Origin: Amoebidium appalachense
Lineage: Eukaryota > Ichthyosporea
NCBI GenBank assembly: GCA_963693365.1
Contig: CAVNZM010000001.1
Coordinates: forward strand, 21,328,001-21,392,000
Direction of reading: 5' to 3'
DNA length: 64,000 bases
Below the pieces are notes generated by a model that ran no database searches, was not told where the DNA came from, and saw nothing but the letters and a program-made list of their open reading frames with translations. Position 1 is the stretch's first letter; every line of letters begins with the position of its first letter. Positions 42,703-55,373 of this stretch are shown piece by piece. The translations under genes and the position numbers were made by a program.

Positions 42703-42775
<73 letters not shown>
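42703..42775. repeat. (GT)n microsatellite
   Basis: About 35 GT units. Confidence 0.9.
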
Positions 42776-42779
<4 letters not shown>

Positions 42780-43140
42780 TGCTCAATTTTGCGTGTGCGT
42801 TATCTTGAAAATTGTGTGTCTGCCTGCTACCCCCTCACCCCCCCCCCCCCCCCCCCCCCCCCCTCCCCCTTCTTCCCCAATGAGGATAGGCTCTGCTTGT
42901 GATGCACATCATGGTCAGTGTTAGTAAAAACCTAAACCCTAAATGCTTTGCAGAATTTGCTTCTGTTGTCCGTCATGAATGTGAACTTCGTACTCTGTAA
43001 CACATCCCCTCCCCCCCGAAAAAAAAAAAAAAAAAAAAGGTTAGGGTTGGGAGCCTTCTAAATTTGTGTGTGCGCATGTGTGTGTGGGTGGATGGATGGG
43101 TGGGGTGGTGGTGGTGAGGGTGGTGGTCGGGGCTGGGAGA

Positions 43141-43176
<36 letters not shown>

Positions 43177-43436
43177 TCTCTAGATCTCCCCCCCACTCTC
43201 TAACTCAAAATCAAGAACCCATAACTATGTGTTCCTGTTGTTATGTGTTATTTATGCCTGTGGCCGGAATGCCCATCTGAATTGCGTGTGCATAAATGTA
43301 TGTCTGTGTGCCGTCATCTTTTTGTGCTCATGTTTGCTCAGTCTGCTCCGAAACTGGCTTCGTGTTGGCCTTTTGGCAAGTTTGTAGACTGAACGGTTAC
43401 GGTTAGCTCCTTTTGTGGGGTTGGTGGGTATAATGC

Positions 43437-43473
<37 letters not shown>

Positions 43474-44351
43474 ACCCCCCAAGCACCTTAAGTGTGTGGT
43501 GTTTTTCCTGCTAGCTTCGAAACAGTGTGGCCAAGGCTGGTCACCCGAACAAAATCCAGGGAACACGTACTGTTATCGCCCGGCAACAAGAGACTCTCGG
43601 CCTCGAAAAGTCCCTTAGCTTTCTACATTTTTGTGTGGGTGCTTGTCCGTGTTCATCAGCATATGCAGGCACTTGTGATGTTGGTGGTGTACGTGGACAC
43701 TTCGGCGCGTGTACACGTGCCGCAGAGTCTGGTATATGTCAGTATATGGGTGTGCTAGAGCGCCTAGGTGCGACCGGGTGTATGTGCGTGCGAGAGCCAA
43801 TAGCAACCTTTCGCAGGTGCAGCAATTATTCTTCGTGCAATGCATTGGTCATGCTGTGGGATGCATGTGCCCTCCTGCCAAAGCCCGCCATGCCAGTGTC
43901 GAAACAAGTCTGCTGTGTGCAAAACAAGCAGCCACACGCCACTGGGTGGTATGTCAGGGCCAAGCGCCACTAGGCGCTAGGGTCATGCACTTGCGGCCAG
44001 CCCCAAATATAGCCTGTTGGTCCACTGCCTGCGCTTGCACACCGTCACATTCACATACATGGTGTATATGCCTACCCCTGCCTGCACTTCAAAGTCTCCT
44101 CCATGATGCTCTCAATGACACCATCAGGTCCCAGTCTCGCCTAGAAGATTTATTTCCGCTGTGACATGTCCGTGTACAGTACCGTTGTAGTGTGACTGAG
44201 CGAAAGGCTTGTGTCACTTTGTAAGTTGTGTTGTGTCCGACTACTTTAGCTTAGCGTCCCACGGTCACTGACTGACTGAAAAGTGACAGAAGCGGTGAGA
44301 AGTCCGACGTTTTTGGACAAATTCCCACGCACTGGCTTCCCAGGTCTCGTC

Positions 44352-44494
44352 ATTGGTCCAGCGAGCATCCAATCACATGCGCTACGTTTTTCTACGGGTT
44401 CGCGCCTGACCAGTGCTGTGCATCTGGCCCATGATCCGGCTTGTGTTACAGCCAATCAAAGCACATAGTTGCGGATCGGCTTCGGTGCACCAAT
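44352..44494. promoter_or_regulatory. CCAAT-box cluster upstream of FAH
   Basis: ATTGG at 44352-44356 and CCAAT at 44369-44373, 44452-44456 and 44490-44494, all 78-220 bp before the FAH start codon. Number and distance fit an NF-Y-type promoter. Confidence 0.5.
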
Positions 44495-44571
44495 GGTTTG
44501 CGATATCACGAATTCCTTGCGCTGCGATAAATGTTTTTTTCTGCCGGCCAAACGCCATTTCCACAGCCAGC

Positions 44572-45828
44572 ATGTCGTTTATCGAGTACGGGCCCGAGTG
44601 CGAGTTCCCTCTGCAGAACCTGCCCTATGGCGTATTCAGCACGCCCAGTGACGCCACGCCGCGCATAGGCGTGGCCATAGGCGACCAGGTGCTGGACCTC
44701 AAGTGCGTGCGCCACCTGTTCACGGGCCCGCATATGGCCGCCCACCAGGACGTCTTTACGCAGCCCACCCTCAACGCCTTCATGGCCCTGGGCCGCCCGG
44801 CCTGGAGGGAGGCCCGCGCCACGCTCACACAGCTGTTGAGCAAGGACACGCCCACGCTCAGAGACGACAAGGCCCTGCGCGCCGCAGCGTTTGTGCCTCT
44901 GAGCGCCGTGACCATGCACCTGCCAGCAAACATCGGTGACTACACGGACTTCTACTCGTCCCGGCAGCATGCCTACAACGTGGGGGTGATGTTCCGCAGC
45001 AAGGAGAACGCGCTGCAGCCCAACTGGCTGCACCTGCCCGTGGGCTACCATGGGCGCGCCTCGTCCGTAGTGGTCAGCGGCACGCCCCTGCACCGGCCCT
45101 GCGGCCAGACCACGCCCGGCGAGGGCAAGCCGCCCGTCTACGGCCCCAGCCGGCTACTGGACATTGAGCTCGAGGTTGCGTTCTTTGTGGGCCCCGGCAA
45201 CGACCTGGGCACACCCATTCGCATGGAGGACGCCGAGGAGCACATCTTTGGCATTGTGCTGATGAACGACTGGAGCGCAAGGGACATCCAGAAGTGGGAG
45301 TACGTGCCGCTGGGCCCGTTCCTGGGCAAGAACTTTGGCACGACCATATCGCCCTGGGTGGTCACCATGGACGCCCTCGAGCCCTTCCGCGTGGCCGGGC
45401 AGCCGCAGACAGACCCCCCCGTGCTGCCGTACCTTGCGCACAGCGACCCGTACATGTTCGACGTGGGGCTGCAGGTGGACCTGCGCACGGAGGACGGCAG
45501 CACGGCCACGGTCAGCCGCAGCAACCTGCGGCACCTGTACTGGAGCATGAAGCAGCAGCTGGTGCACCACAGCGTCAACGGCTGCAACATGCGCCCCGGC
45601 GACCTGTTGGGCTCGGGCACCATCAGCGGGCCCACCGAGGACAGCTACGGGTCGCTGCTGGAGCTCACGTGGCAGGGCAGCAAGACGCTGAGCATTGGCC
45701 CCCACAGCCGCAAGTTCCTGCAGGACGGCGACGAGGTCATCATCACCGGCTGTGCCGAGGGCCAGGGCTACAAAATAGGCTTTGGCCAGTGTGCGGGCAA
45801 GATCCTGCCGGCAAAGCCCGGCTACTGA
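44572..45828 (+). CDS. FAH: Fumarylacetoacetase (fumarylacetoacetate hydrolase)
   Basis: A single exon of 418 residues, matching the usual 419 of animal enzymes. It hydrolyses fumarylacetoacetate to fumarate and acetoacetate, the last step of tyrosine and phenylalanine breakdown, in the cytosol. Known active-site positions line up with mammalian numbering: metal ligands D126, E199, E201 and D233; base H133; and R142, Y159, Q240, Y244 and K253. Clear family blocks are [27 protein letters not shown] and [20 protein letters not shown]. The frame is open further upstream to 44413, but the ATG at 44572 gives the conserved N-terminus (NLPYGVFST). It is the only clearly intronless conserved gene here. 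AATAAA follows at 45965. Confidence 0.97.
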   Translation: MSFIEYGPECEFPLQNLPYGVFSTPSDATPRIGVAIGDQVLDLKCVRHLFTGPHMAAHQDVFTQPTLNAFMALGRPAWREARATLTQLLSKDTPTLRDDKALRAAAFVPLSAVTMHLPANIGDYTDFYSSRQHAYNVGVMFRSKENALQPNWLHLPVGYHGRASSVVVSGTPLHRPCGQTTPGEGKPPVYGPSRLLDIELEVAFFVGPGNDLGTPIRMEDAEEHIFGIVLMNDWSARDIQKWEYVPLGPFLGKNFGTTISPWVVTMDALEPFRVAGQPQTDPPVLPYLAHSDPYMFDVGLQVDLRTEDGSTATVSRSNLRHLYWSMKQQLVHHSVNGCNMRPGDLLGSGTISGPTEDSYGSLLELTWQGSKTLSIGPHSRKFLQDGDEVIITGCAEGQGYKIGFGQCAGKILPAKPGY

Positions 45829-45964
45829 GGTGTGTGTGTGTGTGTGTGTGTGTGTCTGTGTGTGTGTCTGTGTGTGTGTATGCTCGAAGGTGGGGGGTTG
45901 GGTTTCGAAGGGCCGGGGTATGTACTGTGTGCAGGGGTGGGCGGGGGCTGCCCGGTCCGGCCGC

Positions 45965-45970
45965 AATAAA
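45965..45970 (+). terminator. Candidate poly(A) signal AATAAA for FAH
   Basis: AATAAA 137 nt after the FAH stop codon. Confidence 0.5.
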
Positions 45971-46277
45971 TTATAAAGGGCACTGGTTGCTATGTATCTG
46001 CAAAGGCACGTGCTTGGTCTCCCTCCCTTTCTTCCCTCCCCACACCCACCTTCACTTCTGGTAGCACTGCTTGCACCCCTGCCTACTATCCCCCCCTCCT
46101 CCCCCCCCCTTTTACCCCCTCTTCCCCCTCCCCCCTCCCCCTCTCTCCCCCCCCCCCCCCCCCCCCCCCCCCCCCACTTCCCTTTTTGGTGGTCCTTGCT
46201 GCCGCCTGCTCCTCAACCCCCCCTTACCTTCGAGTCTTGGAATAATCTTCATCCCTCGCCCAGCCAGCGCCCCCCGT

Positions 46278-46308
<31 letters not shown>

Positions 46309-47796
46309 CCCCCTCCCCCCCCCCCCCCTCCCCCCCCTCCCCCCCTGGCAATGTCGTTAACTCTTTGCCAGTGGTGGGGGCTCATGACATGACATGGGCC
46401 CATGTTCACTTCATATTTCTTTAAGGTGAAGAGATAGTGAAAGAAGTCACATGCGCTAATTACATTATTAGTGCCCAGGCAGAGTGGGGATATGGGAGTT
46501 GAGGCACGGGGGAGGAGGGAGGTAATTTTGGGAGAGGATAGTAGGGGGGGGGGAGGGAGGGAGACGGATGGAATGTGGGGGAAGACCTACTACCCCGTCG
46601 GACGGGTGATTTCGGGAGGGGGGAGGGGGGGGGGGGGGACCCATTTCCGGAGGTCACCGGAGGAAGGGTGGTGGTAGTGGGGGAAGGGGTTGAGGGGGTG
46701 GCAGTGAGGGGGGGAAAGGGGGGGAGGGGAATGGGAAGAAGGGGAGAGTGTGTGGGGGGGATGGACCTTGGCAGGCTGCAGACCATAGCACAAGGGCTTA
46801 CGAAATCGGGCGCACACACACTCCTGGACAGCACGTCAGACACTCCTCGGATGCACACAGTGGCACACGTGCACAAGGCATGCACACACTGCAGACATAC
46901 ACACGCCTCTTTTTCCTTTCTGTATTTGTCAGACTCTGCATGCACTCATAGACACACACAAATGCACGGACATTGTGGGTGTGCGCACCAGGCAGACACG
47001 AAACACACCAATCACACACATGTACACACACACACAGACGCAAAAAAATACATACAAAATGCATGGGTCTATAGAGTCCTGGATTCCTTTCGACACCGTA
47101 ACGTCAAATATATGAACACAAAGACACACACTAAGACACACGCAGTCGGGTGGCACTGTCACACACGTGCACTCGCACACGCACTCGCTACACCCTCACA
47201 CACGCGCGCGCATGGAGTGCGAAGAAGTTGCCACGTCCGTTGAAATAAGTAGCTCCACACGGGTACACGGACATCCTGAAGGGGAAGGAGGGGCAGATGG
47301 GGGCGACCAAGACCGGGGTTAACGTTAGTTTCTTACTTTATACTGCCTCCCTCCCCCCATTTCCAATCAAATATCGTCATGTCCGCATGCGCATGATACG
47401 CGGGTGCAAAATCTGTTTCGGTCTGACGTCATTGACTGCCAGTGGCAAGAATGGGACTGAGGGCCAGTGCACACATGCAAAGGGTGCCCGGACCAGACAC
47501 ACAGAGGTCAGACACATGCGCATACATACAGACATGTACACATGGGCATGCACATGCACACGCATGGCCGTGCAGTGTGTGTGTGTGCGTGGGTGGGTGG
47601 GTGTGAAGGGGGAGAAGGGGGCGCCGGGGATCCAACCACGTATGTGACTGAGTAAACTTGCTTAGCTTACTCTCCCCCCCCCCCCCCCCCCCCCTCCCCC
47701 CCCCCCCTCCCCCCCCTCCCTTTCCCCCCAGGGCCCGGGCCCAAATCTAATTAGCTTGCTGTTGATCAGCTAACGAGATACTGCCAACGAGTTGTT

Positions 47797-47838
<42 letters not shown>

Positions 47839-48445
47839 TTTGATCCCCCTGGGACACGCAAATTGTCCTTAAGCTTCCGGACCCTGGCCCCCCTTTCCCA
47901 CACCCACCCACGTGCAATCCCCATGTGCACACACCCAAAATTCATACGTGTCTATTGCATCTATAAATGCCATTAACGTGCCATAAGCCGGACACCCATA
48001 AATGGGCATCTGTTGTAAGGTGTGTGGCCCCCACACTATCCAGCTAGCCAATCAAATCGAGTGCCGCAGCCAGCAAACCAATCACAGCCTGACACCTCTT
48101 GCAACCCCAACCAGCACGTGCACATCTCTGTTTACTCTCTGTTTATGATCATGTTTTTGCACACCCTCGGGGACGGCACTGCTTTTGGTGGCATGGGCCA
48201 GCCTTGTAGACTGCAGAAGGCCTTACGGCCGATAATCTACCACATGCTATGATGAAATTCTGATTCTTAAATTAGTCCGGCATGCTTTGATGTTGGAAGA
48301 AATTTCAACAAAAGGGCAACCAAGCCAAAAGCTCTCCCACCCACATGAACCCCCCCACCCCCCAACCACACATACATATGCACACACACTACACAGGAGC
48401 CCACATGCTGCACATGCACACCCATCCTCCCCTATGCCGCCCTAC

Positions 48446-48479
<34 letters not shown>

Positions 48480-48762
48480 TCCCCCATACGCATGTGGGAA
48501 ACATTCGTCTGCATGCATTCACATGCGGGCATTCGACTAAATTGAGAGCACGGGGCTATCGGCAACACGACATTGCAGAGTTACATTCCTAGTCGATATA
48601 TAGAATCCCCCCCCGAAAAAACAAACAAACAAACAAACAAACGGGGAAAAAAAAACCCTTCCCACAATCTCCAAATTCAGAGCATTTTCGACACGTCCCC
48701 TCCGGCCTTAGCCAGAACAATTGCAGTCAGCTCTTTGCAGAATTCCTCAAAAAGCACGACAA

Positions 48763-48765
<3 letters not shown>

Positions 48766-48838
<73 letters not shown>
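48766..48838. repeat. (GT)n microsatellite
   Basis: About 36 GT units, roughly 130 bp downstream of the FHIP2 stop codon. Confidence 0.9.
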
Positions 48839-48841
<3 letters not shown>

Positions 48842-48964
48842 TGTGTGTGTGTGTGCGCGTGCGCGCCCACGTGTGTGTGTGTGTGTTCTGTGTGTGTATG
48901 TTCACAGGGAAAGATGAGGAGATGGGGAGGTTAGTCTGGTACATGCACCCTGCAACTGTGTGTC

Positions 48965-50581
48965 TCAAAAGAACTTTACCGCCACTACATCATGGGGGAG
49001 TTCCTGCCAGTCACAGTGTGTGCAGGCAGGCATAGCGGCACAGAGCACAGCTAAGCCCAAAAGGCCAGGGCTAGTGACTGTCGTGTGGCTTTGACTCGTG
49101 CATGCTGGAGTGCGTGCATATCTGTGTGGGTGCGTGCGTGTGTTGTGTGTGCATTTGGGTGTGTGTGTGTGTGCATGCTTGCACACCTATGTGTGTGCCT
49201 GTATGTGCCAGTAAGAGCAGATGCATGCATGCAGTGACTGCCCAATCGTGGCCCTGCCGCCGTGGGCATGGGCCAGAGGGAAAGAGGGGGAGGGGGGGGG
49301 GGGGGGGGGGAGAAGGAGAAGGGGGGCAGGGGGTAGTGGGGGGGTTCCTACTTCGAGGAATTTGCGCTGGTCCACCATATCGGGATGCTCCTCCCTGCAG
49401 CAACAAGGTCAGGGGGTGTGTGGTATGCTCTGGGGGAAAAGAGGGTGGTACTAACGGGTGGTGGGTATGGGAGGGTGGTGTATTCATGTGGTGGGCAGGC
49501 ATGAGCAGGCAAAGAGAGAACGATGGGCCTCTGCATACATGCAGCCGTAATGGCCGCACAAGCTTTGAGCAGCAATCGACCCCCCCCCCCCCCCCCCCCC
49601 CCGGGACACACACACACACAAAAAGAAAAAGGGTAGCCACATATTTCCCAGCCCCCACGCCCGGCCTCCTCCCCCCCCCCCCCCCCCCCCCCCCCAGCAC
49701 ACACACACACACATATCTGGTGCACGTACATGGGGGGTGCAGTGTCGTGCTCGACCATGTCTCTTGTGGCGAGCAGCAGCGGCCCAAAGTTTGGCATGGC
49801 CTGCGCCCGGGCCTCAATCTCAGCGCCCACCTGCATAGAAGGGTCAGCCACAGCTGTGCTGGCTTGGCCCTGTGGGGTGTGGTGCTACAGTGTGTGTGTG
49901 TGTGTGTGTGGGCATGCTGTGCGCGGGCACATCTGTGTGTGGTGGGCATGCTGTGGTGTGTGTGTGCGCCTTTGTGTGTGTGTGTGCCTCTTGTGTGTGT
50001 CGGCTTGCCGTGTCCGTGTGTGCGTGTGCGCGCCCCCGCACACGGGTGTGTGTGTGTGTGTGGGGGGGGGGGGGATGCTGTGTGGGTGTGTGCTTGTGCG
50101 TGGGCGTGCTGTGTGTGCCTCTGTGTGTGCCTGTGTGTGTGCCCCGTGCCGTGTGCAGGTGCGCATGCACGCACGACAGGCAGGGCCCCACCAGCCTGAG
50201 GGCGCTGTAGAGGCTGGGCCTGCCGCTGGGGGTGGGGGAAAAGGGGTCCAGCAGGTACGTGTGCAGGGTTTGAAACGGGTAGCAGGCCAGCTGCGATAAT
50301 AACCCCGTCACAAGCAGAATCTCCTCTGTGCCCAAACGTCAGCAGATGATCGGTTGCTGGGGATAGGCATCTAACCAAATGATGGGTTGCTAGGGACAGG
50401 CATCTAAGTGAAATGATTGGTTGCCAGGGATAGGCATCTAACCAAATGATTGGTTGCCAGGGGGCACCGGTGGGAGGCCTGGATGGGCATGTGCACGCCA
50501 GGTGCAGTACACGTGCATGCGGGGTGGTGTGCCCATGCATGTGTGTGCCTGTGCCTGTGCCTGTGCATGTGCATGCATGTG

Positions 50582-50622
<41 letters not shown>

Positions 50623-50631
50623 ATGCATGTG

Positions 50632-50668
<37 letters not shown>

Positions 50669-51341
50669 ATGCATGTGCATGCATGTGTGTGGCTGTGGCT
50701 GTGGCTGTGGCTGTGCATGCATGTGTGTGCCTGTGGCTGTGGCTGTGGCTGTGGCTGTGGCTGTGGCTGTGGCTGTGCATGCATGTGCATGCATGTGCAT
50801 GCATGTGTGTGACTATGTGTGCCTGTTATGTGTGTCTGTGTGCCCTTACTGTATGGGGCCTGCAGCATGCGCTCTATCCTCAGCAGCAATGTGGCCAGCA
50901 GGTCTCCCTCGTAGAACTCTGCCCCCTCCACGGCATTGGGCCGGGCCAATGCCCCCCAGCGCTTGCATAGCTTCTCGCTGTCCAGCCCTAGCACCTGCAC
51001 CATGCCGTCAGCACAGGCACTATCCAATCAAATTGCTGGATATCCAACTGGCACACATCTATCTCACCACAGCATATCTATCCCAACACCACACATCCGA
51101 CTATCCAACCAGGATATACTAAGACTATCCAACCAGCATATACCAGACTATCCAACCAGCACATATCTGACTATACAACCAGGATATATATCTGACTATT
51201 CAACCAGGATATATTCGACTATCCAAAGGGATATACCAGACTATCCACCCCACCTGCATCTGGGCATCCTGCACGTAGCTGTAGTAGTCTCCGTCATTCG
51301 TCTCGTCACTGGTCCGTGCCACCGCAGGCACAAGCGCCAGC

Positions 51342-51423
<82 letters not shown>

Positions 51424-51626
51424 GCGTGTGCGTGTCTGCATCGATGCACGTGTGGGTGTCATTGAATATCCGGATGACCTGACCACATGTGGCATTCGCA
51501 AGCACATGTGCACAGCAAGCACACAGGAACAGGTGTGCAGAACAGGGTGGCGTGTGTGTGGTTGGGTAGATGGGTGGGTGGGTGGGTGGTGTGTGTGTGT
51601 GTGTGTGTGTGTGATCGTGTGCATGT

Positions 51627-51657
<31 letters not shown>

Positions 51658-51935
51658 GGGGGGGAGGGGGGTTTTGAATGCGTCAAAAAGTACGAAGTAC
51701 ACAAGAACAAACGGATAACACGATGCAGAATGCAAGCCATACATGAGGGGGGGTGGGGGGGGGGGGGGAGAGGGTCTGCCTACGCCTCCATGACGTCTCT
51801 CAGGTCGTAGGCGGCATCAGGCTGCTGGGGGCCCAGACAGCCGGGGGGGAAATTGCGCAGCACAAGATTGACTAAGGCATGCCGGTTGGCTTGCCGTATC
51901 AGCGCATCAAAGAGGCGCAGGGTGGCCTCGGTCAG

Positions 51936-52005
<70 letters not shown>

Positions 52006-55000
52006 ATGCGCTTGTGCGTGCGTGATGGTTGGGGTGGAGTTAGTTATCTGGCGGGTTGGAGGGATCAGCAACGTAGGTAATAGTTGGTTGTGAGTGAGAG
52101 GTGTGTGTACATATATGAACATATGGGTGATGGATGCTAGGCCTGGTTGGAACCCCGGTCAGTCACTCTCTCTCGCTCCCCCCCCCCCCCCCCCCCCCTT
52201 ACCCTCTCACTCACACACTGCGTGTGTGTGTGCGTGCGCGTGTGTGGGTGCGTGTCAGGTGTGTGTGCGTGTCAGGTGTGTGTGCGTGTGTGTGTATGGT
52301 TCTAAGGGACGAGTCTGTGCTCACACACGGAAATGGGTGTGCATGTGCAGTTACAGGTGCATGCCCCGGTGAGTTGTGCATGTGTGTGTTGTGTGCATGC
52401 ATGGGTGCATGGGTGCATTCAAATGTGCAAGCATGGGTGCTTGTGGTCATTATATGCATGTGGCATGCACGTGTGGCTGTGTGCGTTGTTTGCACATATG
52501 CATGGTTGGGTGTGCGTTCTATTCACATGTGCATTGGTTGGGTGTGTGCTATTCACATGTGCATGCACGTGTGTGTGCTATTCACGTGCATACACGTGTG
52601 TGTGCCGTTCTCACGTGTGTGCATGCATGTGTGTTACTCACACGTGTGTGCATGCATGTGTGGCTGGGCGTGCTATTCAGATTTACATGCATGTGTGTGT
52701 GCCACTCAGATTTACATGTATGTGTGTGTGCTATTCAGATTTACATGCATGTGTGTGTGCTACTCAGATTTACATGCATGTTGTGTGTGCTACTCAGATT
52801 TACATGCATGTGTGTGTGCTACTCAGATTTACATGCATGTGTGTGTGCTACTCAGATTTACATGCATGTGTGTGTGCTACTCAGATTTACATGCATGTGT
52901 GTGTGCTACTCAGATTTACATGCATGTGTGTGCTCTATTCAGATTTACATGCATGTGTGTGTGCTACTCAGATTTACATGCATGCGTGTGTGCTACTCAG
53001 ATTTACATGCATGTGTGTGTGCTACTCAGATTTACATGCATGTGTGTGTGCTACTCAGATTTACATGCATGTGTGTGTGCTACTCAGATTTACATGCATG
53101 CGTGTGTGCACTCTCTACCTGTGGGGACAGGGAGTCACATCTCTCGACCAGCACCCTTCTCAGCTGGTGAGGGTGCTTCTCAGACGCATCCTCGGGTGTC
53201 CACTGCTCGCTGCCCTGTGATCCCCAGTGAGCCCCGGCATAGTGTGTGTGTGTGTGTGTGTGTGTGTTCATGTGCCATTCCCAGCATGCACATATGCCAT
53301 GTGTGTGTGCCGACACCGTGCTTGTTGCCCAGTGTGTGTCATGCAAGAGCCTGTGCATTTCTGTGTGTCTGCACCGTGCCTGCAGGTGGGTTATGTGTGT
53401 GCCGTGCCCTGTGCCGCTGTCGATGTGTGTGTGTGTGCTGCTGCTGGCAGAGACCAGTGCCCGAGCCTGTGTCCACGTGCTGTGACCGTGTGCTCATGTG
53501 TGTGCCCGTGCCTGTGCCTGAGCCCATGTGCCCGGGCCCAGGCCCGGTCCCGTGCCTGTGCCTGTGCCCGTGCCTGTGCCTGTGTGTTCATGTGCCTGTG
53601 TGCTCACGTGCATGTGCCTATGCCTGTGTGCTCACGTGCATGTGCCTATGCCTGCATGCTCATGTGCATGTGCCTATGCCTGCATGCTCATGTGCATGTG
53701 CCTGTGCCCGTGCCGGTGTGCCCATGCGCCTGTGCCTGTCCCGAAGAGTCTGTGCCTATGCTGTGTGCTCCTTGGGGAGCAATTGACTGTGTGTCTGTGT
53801 GTGGATGAATGCACCTGTGTGGTGTGTGGCTGCACGGATGTCTGCACGTGTGTGTCTGCACGTATACGTGTGTGTGTGCATGCACGGATGTCTGCACGTG
53901 TGTGTGCATGCACGGATGTCTGCACGTGTGTGTGCATGCACGGATGTCTGCACGTGTGTGTGCATGCACGGATGTCTGCACGTGTGTGTGCATGCACGGA
54001 TGTCTGCACGTGTGTGTGCATGCATGGATGTCTGCACGTGTGTGTGCATGCACGGATGTCTGCACGTGTGTGTGCATGCACGGATGTCTGCACGTGTGTG
54101 TGCATGCACGGATGTCTGCACGTGTGTGTGCATGCACGGATACGTGTGTGTGCATGCACGGATGTCTGCACGTGTGTGCATGCACGGATACGTGTGTGTG
54201 CATGCACGGATGTGTGCACGTGTGTGCATGCACGGATACGTGTGTGTGCATGCACGGATGTCTGCACGTGTGTGTCTGCACGGATACGTGTGTGTGCACG
54301 GGGCGTACAATGAGGAAGTCCACGATAGCATCGAGCAGCATGTCCGATGTGACGTGGCCCATCCAGTGCGTCAGATAGAATGTGGCTGCATAGGCCTGGT
54401 CCTCGGCCCTGCACACACATGTATCCTTCAGGCCGGTCGTTTGGCATCCGCATATATCCCCCTCCCCCCCCCCCCCACCACCACCACACACACCACATGC
54501 ATGCACTTGCACACCCAACCCAGACCTGTGCGTACCCCGCACATCCGTCAGACTACATAACACCGCACCAGCACACAGGCGCCACTAAACGGGTTGTGGT
54601 GATGCTGAGGAAGAGAAACACTTGTGTCATTCCTGTTTCTGTGCACAAATATAACTGCTTCTTGTGTATGCATGTACCTGATTGTGTGCGTGTGCGTGCT
54701 CGTTAAGAGAGCATAAGCGAGTATTGCATGTGTGTGTGCATCTGGGCCAATGCCCCCGTGTGCTCACATCTCCACTCTTCTTTGCATGTCCCTCATCTCC
54801 CTCCCTCCCTCCGTCCGTCCCTGTCTCTCTCTCTTTTCACTTCCCCTGCCTCTGTCTCGATGTCCATCCTCTCTGTCTGTCCCCCCCCCCCCCCCCCCCC
54901 CCTCTTCCCCCTCCCCCTCCTGTCACACACACGCACACGTTACACCCACACACTCAACCATTCACCCACACCTGCGACATCCCCCCCCCCCCCCCCCCCC

Positions 55001-55210
55001 CCTCTCTCTCTCTCTCTCTTTCTTCTCCCTTTTGTCCCCCCTCCCCCCTCCCCCCTCCCCCTCCCCTTCCCCTCCCCCGTAAGTATGGGTCACGCACGTT
55101 GCCAGCAGGCGGGGGGCCAGTGTAGCGGCCAGCATGGTGTCCCTCAGCGCAGCGCAGATGTGCTGCCCTACCTCCTGCGCACAACAACGTGAGTACAGGC
55201 GCACACAGGC

Positions 55211-55247
<37 letters not shown>

Positions 55248-55289
55248 CACAGGCGCACGCGCCGTGCGCGCGCGCGCACACGCACACGC

Positions 55290-55373
<84 letters not shown>

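Larger units (their letters stand above)
38204..44571. other. 6-kb repeat-rich region without a recognised gene
   Basis: Contains poly(A) signals for the upstream gene, a CACGTG minisatellite (38735-38925), (GT)n/(CA)n arrays (39150-39330, 39858-39942, 41290-41430, 42703-42775), many C or G runs and AT-rich unique blocks. ORFs in 43.3-44.2 kb look non-coding. Confidence 0.45.
45829..48964. other. Intergenic region between FAH and FHIP2, no gene seen
   Basis: Holds (GT)n just after the FAH stop, a C-rich field (46090-46350), a G-rich field (46540-46760), CA-rich DNA (46800-47200), C runs (47670-47690, 47800-47837, 48451-48477) and (GT)n at 48766-48838. CCAAT boxes occur at 48048-48052 and 48078-48082 without an evident gene. 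Confidence 0.45.

Noticed and set aside
43527-43973. 148-aa ORF before FAH
   Set aside because: Composition and overlapping ORFs in other frames give no coding signal, and no family is recognisable.
45154-45966. 270-aa ORF antisense to FAH
   Set aside because: A shadow frame over a gene whose active-site residues are all conserved on the plus strand.
52670-53110. CRISPR-like array
   Set aside because: Units are head to tail without unique spacers, the DNA is a eukaryotic intron and no cas genes are present. The same applies to 11940-12312 and 53822-54298.
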